DNA from: Azolla pinnata
Taxonomy: Eukaryota; Streptophyta; Polypodiopsida; Salviniales; Salviniaceae
Direction of reading: 5' to 3'
Length of the DNA: 33,347 nucleotides
Assembly: GCA_037176905.1 (NCBI GenBank)
Contig: JBBBWG010033019.1
Location: 1-33,347 of the forward strand
The notes beneath the pieces were generated by a model, which was not told the DNA's origin, did not search any database, and worked only from the letters and a program-made list of their open reading frames with translations. Of the stretch, positions 10,521-22,266 are shown piece after piece (within the stretch, counting starts at the first letter, position 1; each line of letters starts with the position of its first letter). A program made the position numbers and the translations under genes.

Positions 10521-10831
10521 AAAAAGAGCAGTTTTTTCACGGAACGGTTACGAAAATTATATTCTTTCGCCGAGCTGCCGCAAACGAGTCTCCGCCGATC
10601 AAAGTCAGAAGATCTGGGCTTTTACTGTTGGATACAAAAATCTTTGTTCCAGAATTCCAGTTATTTGTTCCTATATCTTCCGTATATGAGGATCAAAAAC
10701 AAGAAGAAGAAGATCTCAGGGGCATTCTGCAGAATTATGGGAAACACAGAAACGAAGACGACGACGACGCAGACGACGACGACGACGCAGACGACGCAGA
10801 CGAGAACAGAAACAGAAGGAAGGAAGCCGCC

Positions 10832-11286
10832 ATGGCGAGGCTCTCGAGCTTCCTCGTCTCTTCGCTCCCGCACCTCTGCCATGGCCCTTCCCTCGTCTCT
10901 GCTGCTGCGCCGTCCCTGCCACCACTTCTCCATTCGCACGCATCCTCGTTGTCCTCTCCATCCCTGCCTTCGCTGCCTGCGCCATCACTATCATCGTCGT
11001 CTTCTTCCTCCTCCTCCTCCTCCTTTTCTTCTCTTCATGTCTGCAGAGCTTCTTCCTCCTCCTCCTCCTCCTCCTCCTTCGCTTCCTCTTCTTCTGCAGG
11101 AAAGAACCGTGAAAGGCTTCTCCAGCATTTGCTCGTGGGGGAAGATCAGCTGGCATTCTTGCTAGATCTTCAGCGTCAAATACAGCAAGGCAGGTCGGAT
11201 CTCCTTCTTTTCGTTTTCTTGTGTAGAACGTTTTCTGATAATTTAGTATAGTTATGTTGCATTGGTGAGAAAAATAAGTGACATTT

Positions 11287-11366
<80 letters not shown>

Positions 11367-14000
11367 GCCTGTGATTCGTTGTCTTTTATGCCAGTGATTT
11401 GAGTGATCTAGCAGTAGAGCATTCAATATGCTCCTCCAAGAATGATGGCGGCATGCTCGGATGGGTTCAGATGGGCCAGATGGTAAGTAAAAACTACTAC
11501 AAGACGAAGCAATTCTGTGTATTCCCTTGTTTTAAAGAAGAAAACAGATATTGAACCATACAGGAATACACCGATATAGGCCCAAATTATACTAGAGATT
11601 GCAGTGAGTGAGAATTTACGATTATAAACTAGTCGTTTCAGTTATGGCAGCAAGAAATGTTTTTAACGTTCTAAATCCAAATATATGATGGTCGTTCTTC
11701 ATTTTCTTGGGGCATCTTAGATACCAGAGTTTGAAGAAGCCGCCTTTTCAGCTCCACTGAATAAGATTGTCCGTGTGAAAACGAAATTTGGATGGCACCT
11801 TATTCAAGCACTTGCTGAGAGGTACACTTCTTTTTGTGCATCTTCTCTTCTTTTGCTTCTGTGCCTAAACCGCATACACGAGATTTTCATATGGTATAAT
11901 GAATCTGACATTTAAGCTCGAGTCTGAGTATAATGCCATTACCAAATCCTTGACTAGCGATCAATTTTTTGCTCTATATTTCTTGTTGTATGTGAATGGA
12001 ACTATGCACAATGTGAGTAGGTCTTCTACTGCTCTAAGAATTAAGTGCATGAAGTTCTCAACGTTATATTCTCCTCAAATATTTTTCCTGAAAACGGTGT
12101 CTAGCGCAAAATGTCAAGGTTTTTCTATATAATATAGGATTATGGACCCTGGATGTCATCGTTAAGGTCACTTTCATGAATCATAATAGCGTATGCTATT
12201 GTGATTTCAATAAATCAAGATAATTTATTCATCAGAGAAGATTCTTGTGCAGGAACTCCCTACAAAATAGGAGAGATGGCCAAAGGACCAATCAAAGTTT
12301 TTTACCTCATTAATCAATTAGATGATGTGCTGGAAACTTCCAACTAGCTTTTTGGTTTATATGAGCTGGAAGTATGTCTTCTAGTCAGCTTTTCAAACCC
12401 TTGGGTTGGATCTTAGGTGAATACACTTTGAGCTGTATATCTATAAGCTAGCATCACTTTAGTGTGAAAGATGTAATGAGTACACAATTGTACTCCCTCA
12501 CCTCATTATTACGTGAACTAAAATTTTATGGCCTGCTCGTGGCAATTTACATTTCTTGGAATACCCATACACAATTCCATATCATTTTGTTTGAACCCCA
12601 TTGACAATGTCTGAAGACCCTATATGTGGTCATCTTCTGAGTCTAGCTACCATCTTCAAGTCAATTCACGCCAAAATGATTTGCCAATAAAGATCAGAAA
12701 GCCAAATTAGAGACTTCCTCATCTACATTCTAAGATTCGATAATTCTTACAAAGAAGGAGAATTTATAGCGTCGGCTTGCAATCATGGTCTAGTTTTTTT
12801 TTCCAGTGATGAGAAACAGCATTCACTCTACACATTACATTATTGTATAATTTCTCTCCTTGTTAGCTGCAAACTTTCACGAAATGCAGAATCTGTACAC
12901 TCAATGCCGTCATTAATGTGAGCATTTTTGTATGTGGTTGCTTTAATTATGATAATTCTTCTGTGAGGGAGAAAATATGAGTTTTTTTCTGAAGGTCAAC
13001 CTTTGCCTGCTTTGGAAATTCAGAGAATCAAGCTTTTTAAAGGAAATCCAGCCAGAAGAACTTCATTCTCGTTTACAGGATCCTACTTTTCTTTCAGAGT
13101 CTCAGTTTATTGATGTTCGTGAACCTGATGAAATGTAAGTGATGAAACCCAACCAAACATACATGGTGATTGTAAATTTCAAAGAATGGCGTTATTTAGT
13201 GTACCTTTTGAAAGCTACCGGTTTTACAAATTTACTTTACCTTCATGTGTGATATACGAAAGAAGTAATTCTAGTCTTTGGAAGATCTGTGCTACTACTG
13301 CTATTTCTGTTTCTCCTTTACCTTATCATTATCTGTCTTTTTCCTTCCAAGTTCCCTCTGCTTATACATCTTACTAATAGATTTAAACCACTTTATGTAC
13401 AGATCAACTGCGGCCATTGCAGGATTTAAACCTTATCCTTTGAGCCAGTTCAGTCAATGGGGTCCACAAATTTCATCTGAGCTTGACATTGCCAAGGATA
13501 CATATGTACTGGTAATGTATTTGCTACATTTTCTAGCCTAAATTTGCAAAATTGCTGGAACACAATCACAATATACCCAATCTTCAATATTGATGGTATC
13601 TGTATAATTAGCGACACTCTTTTTCTAGTTTTTAGAGAAAGAATAAATATGTCAATGCAATAAAATTAAAAAGTTCCCTAAGATGATGAAAACAGTGGTT
13701 AAATGCAAACGATTTAAACCAGTCTTGATAGATGTTTGATATTTGCAGTGTCACCATGGAGTTCGCTCTTTGCAGGCTGCACAATGGTTGAAAACGCAGG
13801 TTGATACTTGAGTTTATTATTAATACGAGCTGCAAAAGTAGGACTAATCAATCACATATTTAAAGGGTTAAAGTCAGCACTTCTTGATGGCTTGTTTGAA
13901 TCTTTATTTTGCAAAGCAGGGTTTTATGAGGCTCTATAATGTTACAGGCGGAATACATCAGTATTCACTGAAAGCTGATAGGAGCATCCCAACTTATTAG
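10832..14000 (+). CDS. STR12: Plastid PpiC (parvulin) plus rhodanese fusion protein, seven exons, 300 aa
   Basis: Exons: 10832-11193, 11395-11482, 11721-11821, 13024-13134, 13403-13511, 13749-13799, 13920-14000. All junctions keep frame. Residues 1 to about 90 are Ser/Leu/Pro-rich and look like a plastid transit peptide. Residues about 92-184 are a parvulin peptidyl-prolyl isomerase (QHLLV with His99, GGMLGW, MIPEFEEAAF, TKFGWHLIQ). Residues about 192-297 are a rhodanese domain (FIDVREPDE, active-site loop CHHGVRS with Cys258, YNVTGGIHQYS). Order, length and C-terminal SIPTY match the plant protein known as rhodanese-like/PpiC domain-containing protein 12 (Arabidopsis At5g19370). Probable role: stromal proline isomerase with a sulfur-carrying domain; the real substrate is not known. 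The start is the first in-frame ATG, in a perfect GCCGCCATGG context. The first donor (GTCGGA) is weak, but the joined product is exactly as expected. Confidence 0.95.
11288..11364. repeat. CT microsatellite inside intron 1 of the PpiC-rhodanese gene
   Basis: Thirty-eight CT units (77 bp) make up over a third of the 201-bp intron and end about 30 bp before the acceptor AG at 11393-11394, so they probably act as an oversized pyrimidine tract. Confidence 0.92.
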
Positions 14001-15179
14001 AGCAATTGGATATATACACATGTATAATATATGTTAGAGAAGAGGGAGACGCTAGTCAGGGCAGATGTAAAATAGAACTTCCCAGGCCAGCCATTTTTTT
14101 AATGCAATTTCAAATTTTCGTTTCAGTTCGCAGGCTCAAATTTCATAAGTAACGTAGATTTATTCTAAGAAAACGGGGATTTTCTTTCCAAATGGTACTT
14201 ATTCTAGCATTTGAAAGGTGTTGATGCGTAATGCTTGGTTTTGATGCTATGAACCTCTGGGCTTGCTTGAGCTTCAGATGATACCAAAAATAATGAAATT
14301 GCTCCTAAACTACTCCGTCCGGTTTAAAATCAAATGAATTTTAAGACGAAGAGCACACAAGTATGTGAAATTCTCTAGAAGACGGTTGATCTATGTGACC
14401 AACTAATGTCCTCATAGTTATTTCTTCTACAATAATAGGTAGCTCCTTTACCTTCATCATCATAGATAGGTAGGTCCATGAATTATGTTTGAGATCCCAA
14501 GAGTCATAACATAATTTTCGAAGGCAAATGTTTGAATTCCATGCTAGAAGTGCCGATAGAGCTGATTTCCTTAAATCAGTTTAGATTTGGGTTTGGTTGA
14601 ATTCAGCCTAAGGTAAATGGAATTCTTTTAACTGTAAAATTTACTGGTTTTAATGCATGTTATTTTTATCACTTAACCAGAACGTTTCAACACAGGAATG
14701 AGAGTGACTAAGATAATATTAGCTAAGAAGTTGATTGAGTAGAACAGGTAAGGGGGAAAAAGGGAGGAGGATTATTAGAGAGCCCATTATGATTCAAACA
14801 CACGCCAAAGCTACATATTGAAGATGTAATCCAAGTTTACCATTAATGTCACATATCGTTAGTGATTGATTACTTGGGCTGAAGATGTACATTTGAGATG
14901 CAAAACAATGCACCTCTTTGTCCGATCTTCGTTTCAACCCGTTCCACTTACATTCGGGAGGTTACCAAGTACACGCACAAAGTAAGCACACGAGTAGTTC
15001 TAGCAGGTACGAGGCCCCATCCATCGGAATCCTTGATTACATGCATCGACACCTTTGGAAGCAAAGCAGAGCAGAGTAGGAGCGCATATCCAAGAAAACA
15101 GCCTTGTTAGCGGAAGCTCTGCAGTAGGATATTGGTCCCTATTTTATATGCTGCTAAACATTGTTAACATTGTTGAAGA
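14001..15179. other. Intergenic DNA after the PpiC-rhodanese gene
   Basis: AT-rich DNA with no gene that I can support. The first 100-200 bp are probably 3' UTR. A CTACTCCGTCCG string at about 14310-14322 resembles one end of a Stowaway-type MITE, but the matching inverted end was not found. Confidence 0.4.
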
Positions 15180-15810
15180 GATCCATTGTGTGTGTATGTA
15201 TGTATAATGTATGTACATGTGTGCATGTATGTCTGCATGTGTGCATAATGTATGTACATGTGTGTGCATGTATGTCTCTCCATGTGTGTGTATGCATGTA
15301 TAACGTATGTATATATGTGTGCATGCATGTGTGCATGTGTGTGTGTGTATAATGTATGTGCGGATGTATGCATGAGTATGCATGTGTGTGCATGCATGCG
15401 TGCATGTGTGTGTATGCATGCGTGCATGTGTGTGTATGCATGCATAATGCGTGTCAATATGTGTGCATGCATGTATGCATGGGTGTGTATGTATGTATAA
15501 TGTGTGTACATATGTGTGCATGTATGTGTGCATGTACGTGTGCATGTCTGTGTATGTATGTATAATGTGTGTGTATGTATGTATAATGTGTGTACATATG
15601 TGCGCATGTATGTATGCATGCGTGTATGTATGTATAATGTGCTGTGTGTGCATGCGGGTGTGCATGTGTGCATGTGTGTGTATGTATCTATAATGTTGTG
15701 CACGCATGTATGTATGCATGCGTGCATGCATGTATGTGAACATGGGTGTATGTGTGTCCGCATGTGCATGCATGTATGCATGTGCATGTGCATGGCGCAT
15801 ATGCATGCTG
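15180..15810. repeat. Long alternating purine-pyrimidine tract (TG/TA/CATG satellite-like)
   Basis: About 630 bp of TGTG, TATG, CATG and GTAC units with TATAATG recurring at loose intervals of roughly 20-90 bp. Several frames on both strands are open for up to 230 codons, coding only His-Thr-Met-Ala or Met-Cys-Val repeats, so they are artefacts. The tract ends about 65 bp before the start codon of the Rho_N gene. Alternating purine-pyrimidine DNA of this kind can adopt Z-DNA. Confidence 0.85.
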
Positions 15811-15876
15811 GAGGGGGGTGTCTGCGCGGATGTCTGCAAATGTGTGGCGTTCTCTGCGAATTAGGGCACAGGATCG

Positions 15877-18367
15877 ATGCAGCAGATTTCACCATCGCCA
15901 CCATGTCCTTCCTCTGCTGCGTTCCTGCACCATGCCTCGGCCAGAAGAGGGAGATGCGGCCCACGACGCGCCCTTGAGAAGTCCCCCTTCTCTGCCATCA
16001 CGGTCGTAGCTCCCGCTTCTTCATCGCCGCCTGCCTCGTTCTCCTCCTCTTTGCTTGTCCTCGATCCCCCGCCTCGCGTTTCTCCTCTGGTGTTCCTTCT
16101 TCCTCCCGTCAAGTCCGCAAGACGCAGGCTTGCTTCGCAGCTTCCCTTGAAATGCCGCCTTCGTGACTTGGAAATCCTCTCTGTCAAAGGTAAATTTCTC
16201 GCCCCTTCGGTCTTTTTGATGCTGCTCAATTTTTTTCTGCACGAAAGCTGCCACGCCTTCCTTCCTTCTGTTTGTGATCCCCATGTTTGGATGCTTCAAA
16301 TTGCTTGTTTTTTTTTTTCTTCCTTTCAAAAGTCTCTGTGAAATTATCACTTTTTGTAAAATCTATCTTGTTTCCTGCTTTCCATTTTCCAAAATGTCTG
16401 CTCTCCATGTATCATCCATGTTGTTGTGTCTTATTTGAGTTTATCATTATGTGATGGAAAACGATTGGGATGCAGTTCGTTCGTTCCATGCTTTGAAATT
16501 CTGATGATTATTTCTGATAACAATTTATTTACGTTACCTTTCAAGTTTTTTCATGCTTTTGAAATTGTGATGATCCTTGCAGTTCAAAAGAACCTGAAAT
16601 CTGAGGACCCACCCTAGTTTAAGGAAAATGAATCAGAAACTTAATTCTTAAGGGCAGGTGTTCCAAAGGGTGGAAATTAAGGAGGTACTAGTTGTAATGC
16701 TATATGTAGATTCTGGGGATTTGAAAAACTACTTAGAAAGGTGAAATTTTTTGGATATATTTCTTGTACAAGTAAGGAAACAATTCCCCCAAAACTCGAA
16801 AGACAAAGCTGCAATGAGGAAGTTTCTGTACATGAGGAAAGTTAGTGAGGCTCAGATAAGGCAGTGAGAAAGATCCAATCTCCGAAGGGTTCTCTCATAT
16901 GTATATATGAACTTCTTAATTGTTGATTTGAGTTTTGACTGGATCTTTGTCTTTCCATTAGCTTTTCCTTGCTAGTAGGAGATGGCACCAGTCCTCTGAC
17001 TGGTGCATAACATTGACCTCATCAGGATGAAATCTTGTGTTGCTTGTATTATATTATATTACATTGTATTCCTGCTGATGATGTGAAAGCATACAAGAGT
17101 AGATGCAAAGTACTTTGGTTGTTTTTTGTTGTCAGAATGAACTTCAGTATCAATTGTGTTTATTTTAAAAAATTTAGTAATAATTTTAACTAATTCAACA
17201 GAGCTTCCAGATGGATCTTTGCATTTCTCCTTCGGGATCCCAAATGGAACAGATGAGCTTGCTTTTAGCTCTGGGAAATCTTTCACAAACAAGATGGCAT
17301 CCTCATGCAGACCACCTTCTGGATTCACTCGTAGATCCCCAATTCCTGTTGTGACTCCAAGCAGAAGAAAAAAACTGGACTATCGCTCTGTTAAAGAGGA
17401 TGTTTTGAACACTGCTCCTGGAACTATGGTATTATTGAGGCCAAAATCATGTTTTGTAAAAAGATCTCCTATCCCCAAGCCAGCCAATATCGAAAGGAAG
17501 AAGCTGCTTGTTCAGCGAGTTGTTGATGATGGTGGTGAGGAGGGGAATCTTGTGGGCTCACTAGATATTGCAAATGATGATAAACCCAAAAGATGGCCAT
17601 CCAGATTTGTTAAGAGATCTCCTATTCCATTGCCTCATGGAAGGCCTAGCATTCTACAAGATGCTATTGCTGGATCTTCTTTGGAAATTCTTGAGAATGC
17701 AAACAAACCAGTAAGATGGCCATCGAGATTTGTTAAGAGGTCACCTATTCCATCCGTCCATCAAATGTCTAAAATAGAGGTAAAGGTTGTTGACGCTGTA
17801 CTTGTAAAACCAAATAGATGGCCTTCAAGATTCATCAAGAAATCACCAATTCCACCTTTTGCAGTAAGGTGCAATAACCTAGAGAAGAGTTCTCTTGATG
17901 CTACTATGGAAATTCGTAGAAATGCCTCTGCTTTTCAGACCTGCAGACCGAAATCGAAATTTATACGGAGATCACCTCTTGCAAAGATGCATCATTATGC
18001 CACTGCTGTTTCGAGAGTTGAAATTTTAGGAGATTCTAATTCTATTCAGTCCGCCAGACCAACATCTGCGTTCATAAAGAAATCACCCATCATAAAGGTG
18101 CATCATCATGCGCTTATAGGGGCAGGCATGAAAGGAGAATCACAGGGAGAGCAATCAATCCAGAAGACTATCGATGAAGATGCAAACCAGAGCAGTGTCG
18201 GTAAAATTCCTGAACAGTTGACTGTTGGAAGTGATGATAATGTTCTTGTTGATTTAGGTAAGTACAAACTTCCTGAACTGAAGAGTTTGGCCAAGACAAG
18301 AGGACTGAAGGGGTATTCCAAACTTAGAAAAGCAGAACTTTTGGCCCTTCTAAAAGGCCAGCTATAG
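15877..18367 (+). CDS. Predicted plastid Rho_N-domain protein with seven RxxSxF[IV][KR][KR]SP repeats, two exons, 492 aa
   Basis: Exons 15877-16189 and 17202-18367, joined in frame across a 1012-bp intron (donor CAAAG/GTAAAT, acceptor CAACAG). Residues 1 to about 75 are rich in Ser, Ala, Pro and Arg with few acids, like a plastid transit peptide. Seven copies of a 13-15-residue motif start at residues 141, 184, 235, 276, 310, 353 and 390; the clearest form is RWPSRFVKRSPIP. They are separated by 34-51 variable residues. Residues 455-492 are a Rho_N/SAP-like domain (YKLPELKSLAKTRGLKGYSK region), found in plant plastid RNA-binding proteins such as RHON1 and BP-73 types. RNA or DNA binding in the plastid is therefore likely; the role of the repeats is unknown to me. 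An in-frame TAG just upstream fixes the start at 15877, though its context is weak and strong-context ATGs at 15903 and 15932 are out of frame. Confidence 0.85.
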
Positions 18368-20553
18368 CAGTAAAGTGTAGGCGGCAAGTATATATCTTCT
18401 TGAGGCATTTATTAATAATGAATACATCACTGCGAGCTGGCTTTTTATGGAAAATATAACTGGGAAGTGTATGATTCTTCAATTCATGAAATGAGGCATT
18501 CAGGTTCTTCAAAGAGTTATGAGAACTTAACTTCTTTTATGATTTAATTTGCATGTAGGGCTGTGTTTGTCATATAAACGCTACATGCATGCAAAAATTT
18601 TGGTTAACTAGTAGCTCCTGTTTGTAGTGTTATGCACTGGTATAATGCATGCTTCTGAAAGATAATGGGCTTTCCTTACTCCTGAGGTGAACTTCATCCA
18701 TATAGTAGCTTACTCCGGTTACCTCGATTTGGTTTCTAAACTTACAGAGGCTTTAGATTGCATAGACAATGGATACAGGAATGAGTAGAAGCATAACCTC
18801 CTCCCCTTTATTTGTACATGGATCAAGTGATTATAGTGTATAGAAGGGAGAGAACATAATTTGAGAAGTTATAATTCATGCCTAAGTTTGCATATTCTGT
18901 AACAGGTTACTCGAGTAATTACATTGTAGCAATCGAAATGAAAAAATAATGAACTGTGTACCCTCACATAGGTTATATATTGCACATGATTTTACTAAGT
19001 CGTGATTCAAATACTTACCAGAGAATTACAAAGCAAGCGATCATGATATTGCTGAACATTTTTCATAATACGATTGTATCAAATGCCAAGCTAATTTTTC
19101 TTTTTATTTTCTAGTTAGAAACTACCATATCTCCATCTAGTTTTATCTCATTGTAATAGTAATTTAGTTTGGGTTGAGAATAGTAGACCTAATTGTTAAA
19201 TAGTTTTCCAATCCATTACCATCAAATCATATCTTTCCAACCACGTATAATTCACCAGCTTAATAGCTCACCAAACACCTCGTTTGTGACTAACAAATTG
19301 GTAACTGAACTCGGTGCATTGGATTGTTTTGGTCTCATCGAGTTTGAAAGAGGCAAGGGCATTTCGGTAATTAGGTGGATTCAGAAAATACAAAATATGT
19401 TTCCTGATTGGTATATTCCTGAAATGTTTGATTGAGCCAGATGTTCCTGTTTCATCAATTCTTCTTCACAAATTTCACCTTTCATGCTAAACTACTCTAT
19501 TTAGTTCTCATGATATTTCCAACCAGGCTTTCGATAGCTATAGCCTATCATAATAGCTTCACCATAAATTCGAAACAGTAAATATGAGACACATTCCAAA
19601 TAGAAAGCTTAAACTGCAAATAGAAAAAAAACACACACAACTTGTGCACAATAAAAACCTTAGCTTCCAAGTATGGAGTGACTATAAGCGGGTACATTGC
19701 CCAAGCCATGATAGTGTATTGATGTAGAACAAGATAGAAATGATGCAAGGATAGTGAAAACTTGTTAGTCAATTCATGTACATTGCTTCATTAGAAAGCT
19801 TGATATTAGTCATGACAAAAATTTGCTATAACATAAACATACCCAGATCCTTGACATATAAATCTGATTTTGATCTTCTAATAACGAAACGACACAATTA
19901 GCAGTTCTCTTCCAGGTACAAACTATTTAAAACCTATTTATATCCTATTAATTCATATAAATCATTACACTTCCGAGCTTCAATGATAAAAACCATGTTA
20001 GTTGCATCTTTTCTTCCTTCGCCATCTCTGATTATCAAGTATCGAGATTCAAATGTCTAATTGATGGGAAGATTTTCCGATGATAGAACAAGCAAGCCTT
20101 AAAAGGATGAAGCTTACAATAATGAAATTCCTTGGAAGGCACTGTTCCAATCAGCTCATTTGAAACCCCTTGGAAGGATAAATCAAATGCTTCCTATCCA
20201 ACTTGCATTCCAGCTTATGAGCAAAAAGTCCAAATAAAATGTTATCATCAATCTTTCCAACTTCCAAGAACCTACTAGAATATCTTATGGAGAAAGGAAT
20301 TGCATTGCATTGCCTAGCACACCCTTTCGATTTATATACATGCATCCATATGCTGGATACAACATAATACAGGTCCCACTGTAATTTCTGTGGACCATCC
20401 ACAACCCACTTTAACACAGCTTATGCAGCTGGTGCATCAAGTTTAGGAAAAAATACCTTATCGTAAGTTTACAACAAAAAAATACAACCTGATAACTCCC
20501 TTTTGCACTCTGGAAAACGTTCAGCACGTCCACACATGGCACAGAACTACCTG
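18368..20553. other. Intergenic DNA between the convergent Rho_N and CML21-like genes
   Basis: AT-rich DNA holding both 3' ends. ATTAATAATGAATA at about 18409-18422 could be a polyadenylation signal of the Rho_N gene. Small open frames (for example 19193-19435 plus, 20151-20417 minus) show no domain and no splice-consistent partners. I see no gene here. Confidence 0.5.
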
Positions 20554-22266
20554 TCAATCACTTCGATCGTCTTCATCTTTAATAACCCAGTTAGTGAATG
20601 CAAACAAGAACTCCTTGAAATTTATTCGCCCGTTCTTATCCCAGTCCATCTCTTCTGCAAGCACAGAAAATTAATTCAAGCAATTATCCCGAACTTTAGC
20701 ATACACTTTGACAAAAGAAAGCCATGCCGATTCCTCACCAAATCGTTTGAGGCCAATTCTGTTGGCATGTCGTGAACCTGGTGAAGCCTGTCCTATAGCT
20801 TCTACAATTTCCTTTTTGCTCACATAGCCATCTCCATCTTTATCAAAGAAGACAAATGCATCTGCTATCCTATCAAATGTCACCTCTAATTGTGGCAATC
20901 CCAAGCGACGTTTCTGACATTTGTGTTAAGTTGAACATCATTCTAGTGAACAATATAAAGATGTAAGGAGTTATACTAAATGCAAAAGTGAATTTCATTT
21001 TTAAGCAACAGCCGGAAGTGGATACATCACTTTTGTCAAAAGAAAATTGGACAAGAGCCAATAGTACGATAAACTCCTTGAAGTCGATACCACTGCTGGC
21101 ATCCATATCACTTTCTGCATAGAAGTTTCCAATTTCTTCATTCGTAAATGAGATGTGGAGTTCTTTAAAACACTCTTTTACTTCATCTAGCTCGAGGGTA
21201 CCATTCCCATTAGTGTCTGTAAAATGGCAAGAGCATATTAAAATCCTTTTCTTACACATGGAAAACATCACAACCAAACCTTCAAATTTTGTTAGCATAC
21301 ACAATCCCCCACACATGCACCGTACAGAAGTGTAATTATAAGAATCCCTAACTATTCCAAAAGTTAACTTAAAACTGAAACATGCAAATCCAATAATGAG
21401 CCCAATGGATCTGTTAAATATACATTATTTAGATCACACTGACCAAGGCAGACAATATTGCAGCTATAATTCCATATCTAATAAAGAAAGATATCAAGGA
21501 AAATGTTGGGGGCATAGTCCGTTCATAATACTAGAGATTGAATAGAACGCTACTGTACAGGGCAAATATAAATGGTATGAACTAGTTCTTCCACAGGCTT
21601 CTTAGTCATCATATCCACTTTGTCTTTTAGGCAGCATACACAGCACTGCCAAGGAAAACATCATCTGGTTGGGCCATCTGCACTCGGCTTTAAATTCTAT
21701 GGGATTGCAAGTTAGAAGAATTTCTAGATATATATAGCAAATAAAACATCACACGTGATAACAAGGATATCAAGGAAAGGGTTCAAATTATAGTTCATGA
21801 ATGACGCTAGGAGATTGATTAGCAAGCTACTCAGATAGAATGTTAGTAAAGATTATGAAAGTAGAGCTTCTCCAGCTAGTCTTCTGAGTCACATACCCAC
21901 CTTTCCGTGACTCTTTATGCCAGCATGCACCATATTGCAAAGAATACATCTGTTAAGTTTATATGCTCTTATTTTGCTAAACCAGGCCTATAAACATGTT
22001 AATAGCACTTAGTTATTTGCAGTCATTGCAACAACTCCAAACAAAATGTAGCAGACGGCAAGCTAAATGTAAGTACCGAATTTCCTAAAACTGTCTCTGA
22101 GGTCTTCAAAAGTCTTGTCTATTGTCGCAAACTTCATGATTATACTGTTGAACGATTTTAAGGAGCTTCTTCCAGATGCCCGTCTTTCTTTCATTGCATT
22201 TACCATTTTCTTTTCAAGCATGGATAATTCATGGTTCTTTTCTTGCTTCCCTAGTATTGATCCCAT
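20554..22266 (-). CDS. CML21: Four-EF-hand calcium-binding protein, CML21-like, four exons, 218 aa
   Basis: Exons in coding order: 22266-22077, 21216-21026, 20913-20739, 20654-20554; frame is kept at each GT-AG junction. EF-hand loops: 64-75 (DTNGNGTLELDE), 100-111 (DMDASSGIDFKE, lacking the usual Gly at loop position 6), 151-162 (DKDGDGYVSKKE), 189-200 (DWDKNGRINFKE). Loops 1, 3 and 4 carry full ligand sets; loop 2 is doubtful. The order, spacing and strings such as KSFNSIIMKF, EFIVLLALV and RFEEMDWDKNG match plant CML21-type calmodulin-like proteins. The N terminus MGSILGK has Gly2 and a basic residue 7, suiting N-myristoylation and membrane attachment (inference). Start: the ATG at 22266; an acceptor-like TCTGTACAG lies just before it, so the leader is probably spliced from an upstream exon near 23440-23530. 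Confidence 0.93.

Larger units (their letters stand above)
8508..10831. other. Intergenic DNA and upstream region of the PpiC-rhodanese gene
   Basis: No host gene is seen. It contains a CA repeat (9243-9278), a decayed LINE tail (about 9880-10135, minus strand), and AT-rich DNA before the PpiC-rhodanese gene. TATATATATAAAA at 10508-10520 could be that gene's TATA box. A GAC/GCA-rich run at about 10754-10805 lies in the presumed leader. ATGs at 10686 and 10737 open a frame that overlaps the main start out of frame. Confidence 0.5.

Noticed and set aside
14310-14322. CTACTCCGTCCG string like a Stowaway MITE end
   Set aside because: No matching inverted terminal repeat or TA duplication was found nearby, so one end alone does not support an element.
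15144-15839. Open frames of up to 230 codons on both strands coding His/Thr/Met or Met/Cys/Val repeats
   Set aside because: They are by-products of the alternating TG/CA tract, which contains few stop triplets in any frame; no domain, and composition follows the DNA repeat.
20873-21316. 147-codon minus-strand frame running through exon 2 and intron 2 of the CML21-like gene
   Set aside because: The frame passes through the intron by chance; EF-hand homology resumes in another frame after the acceptor at 20914, so the spliced model is right.
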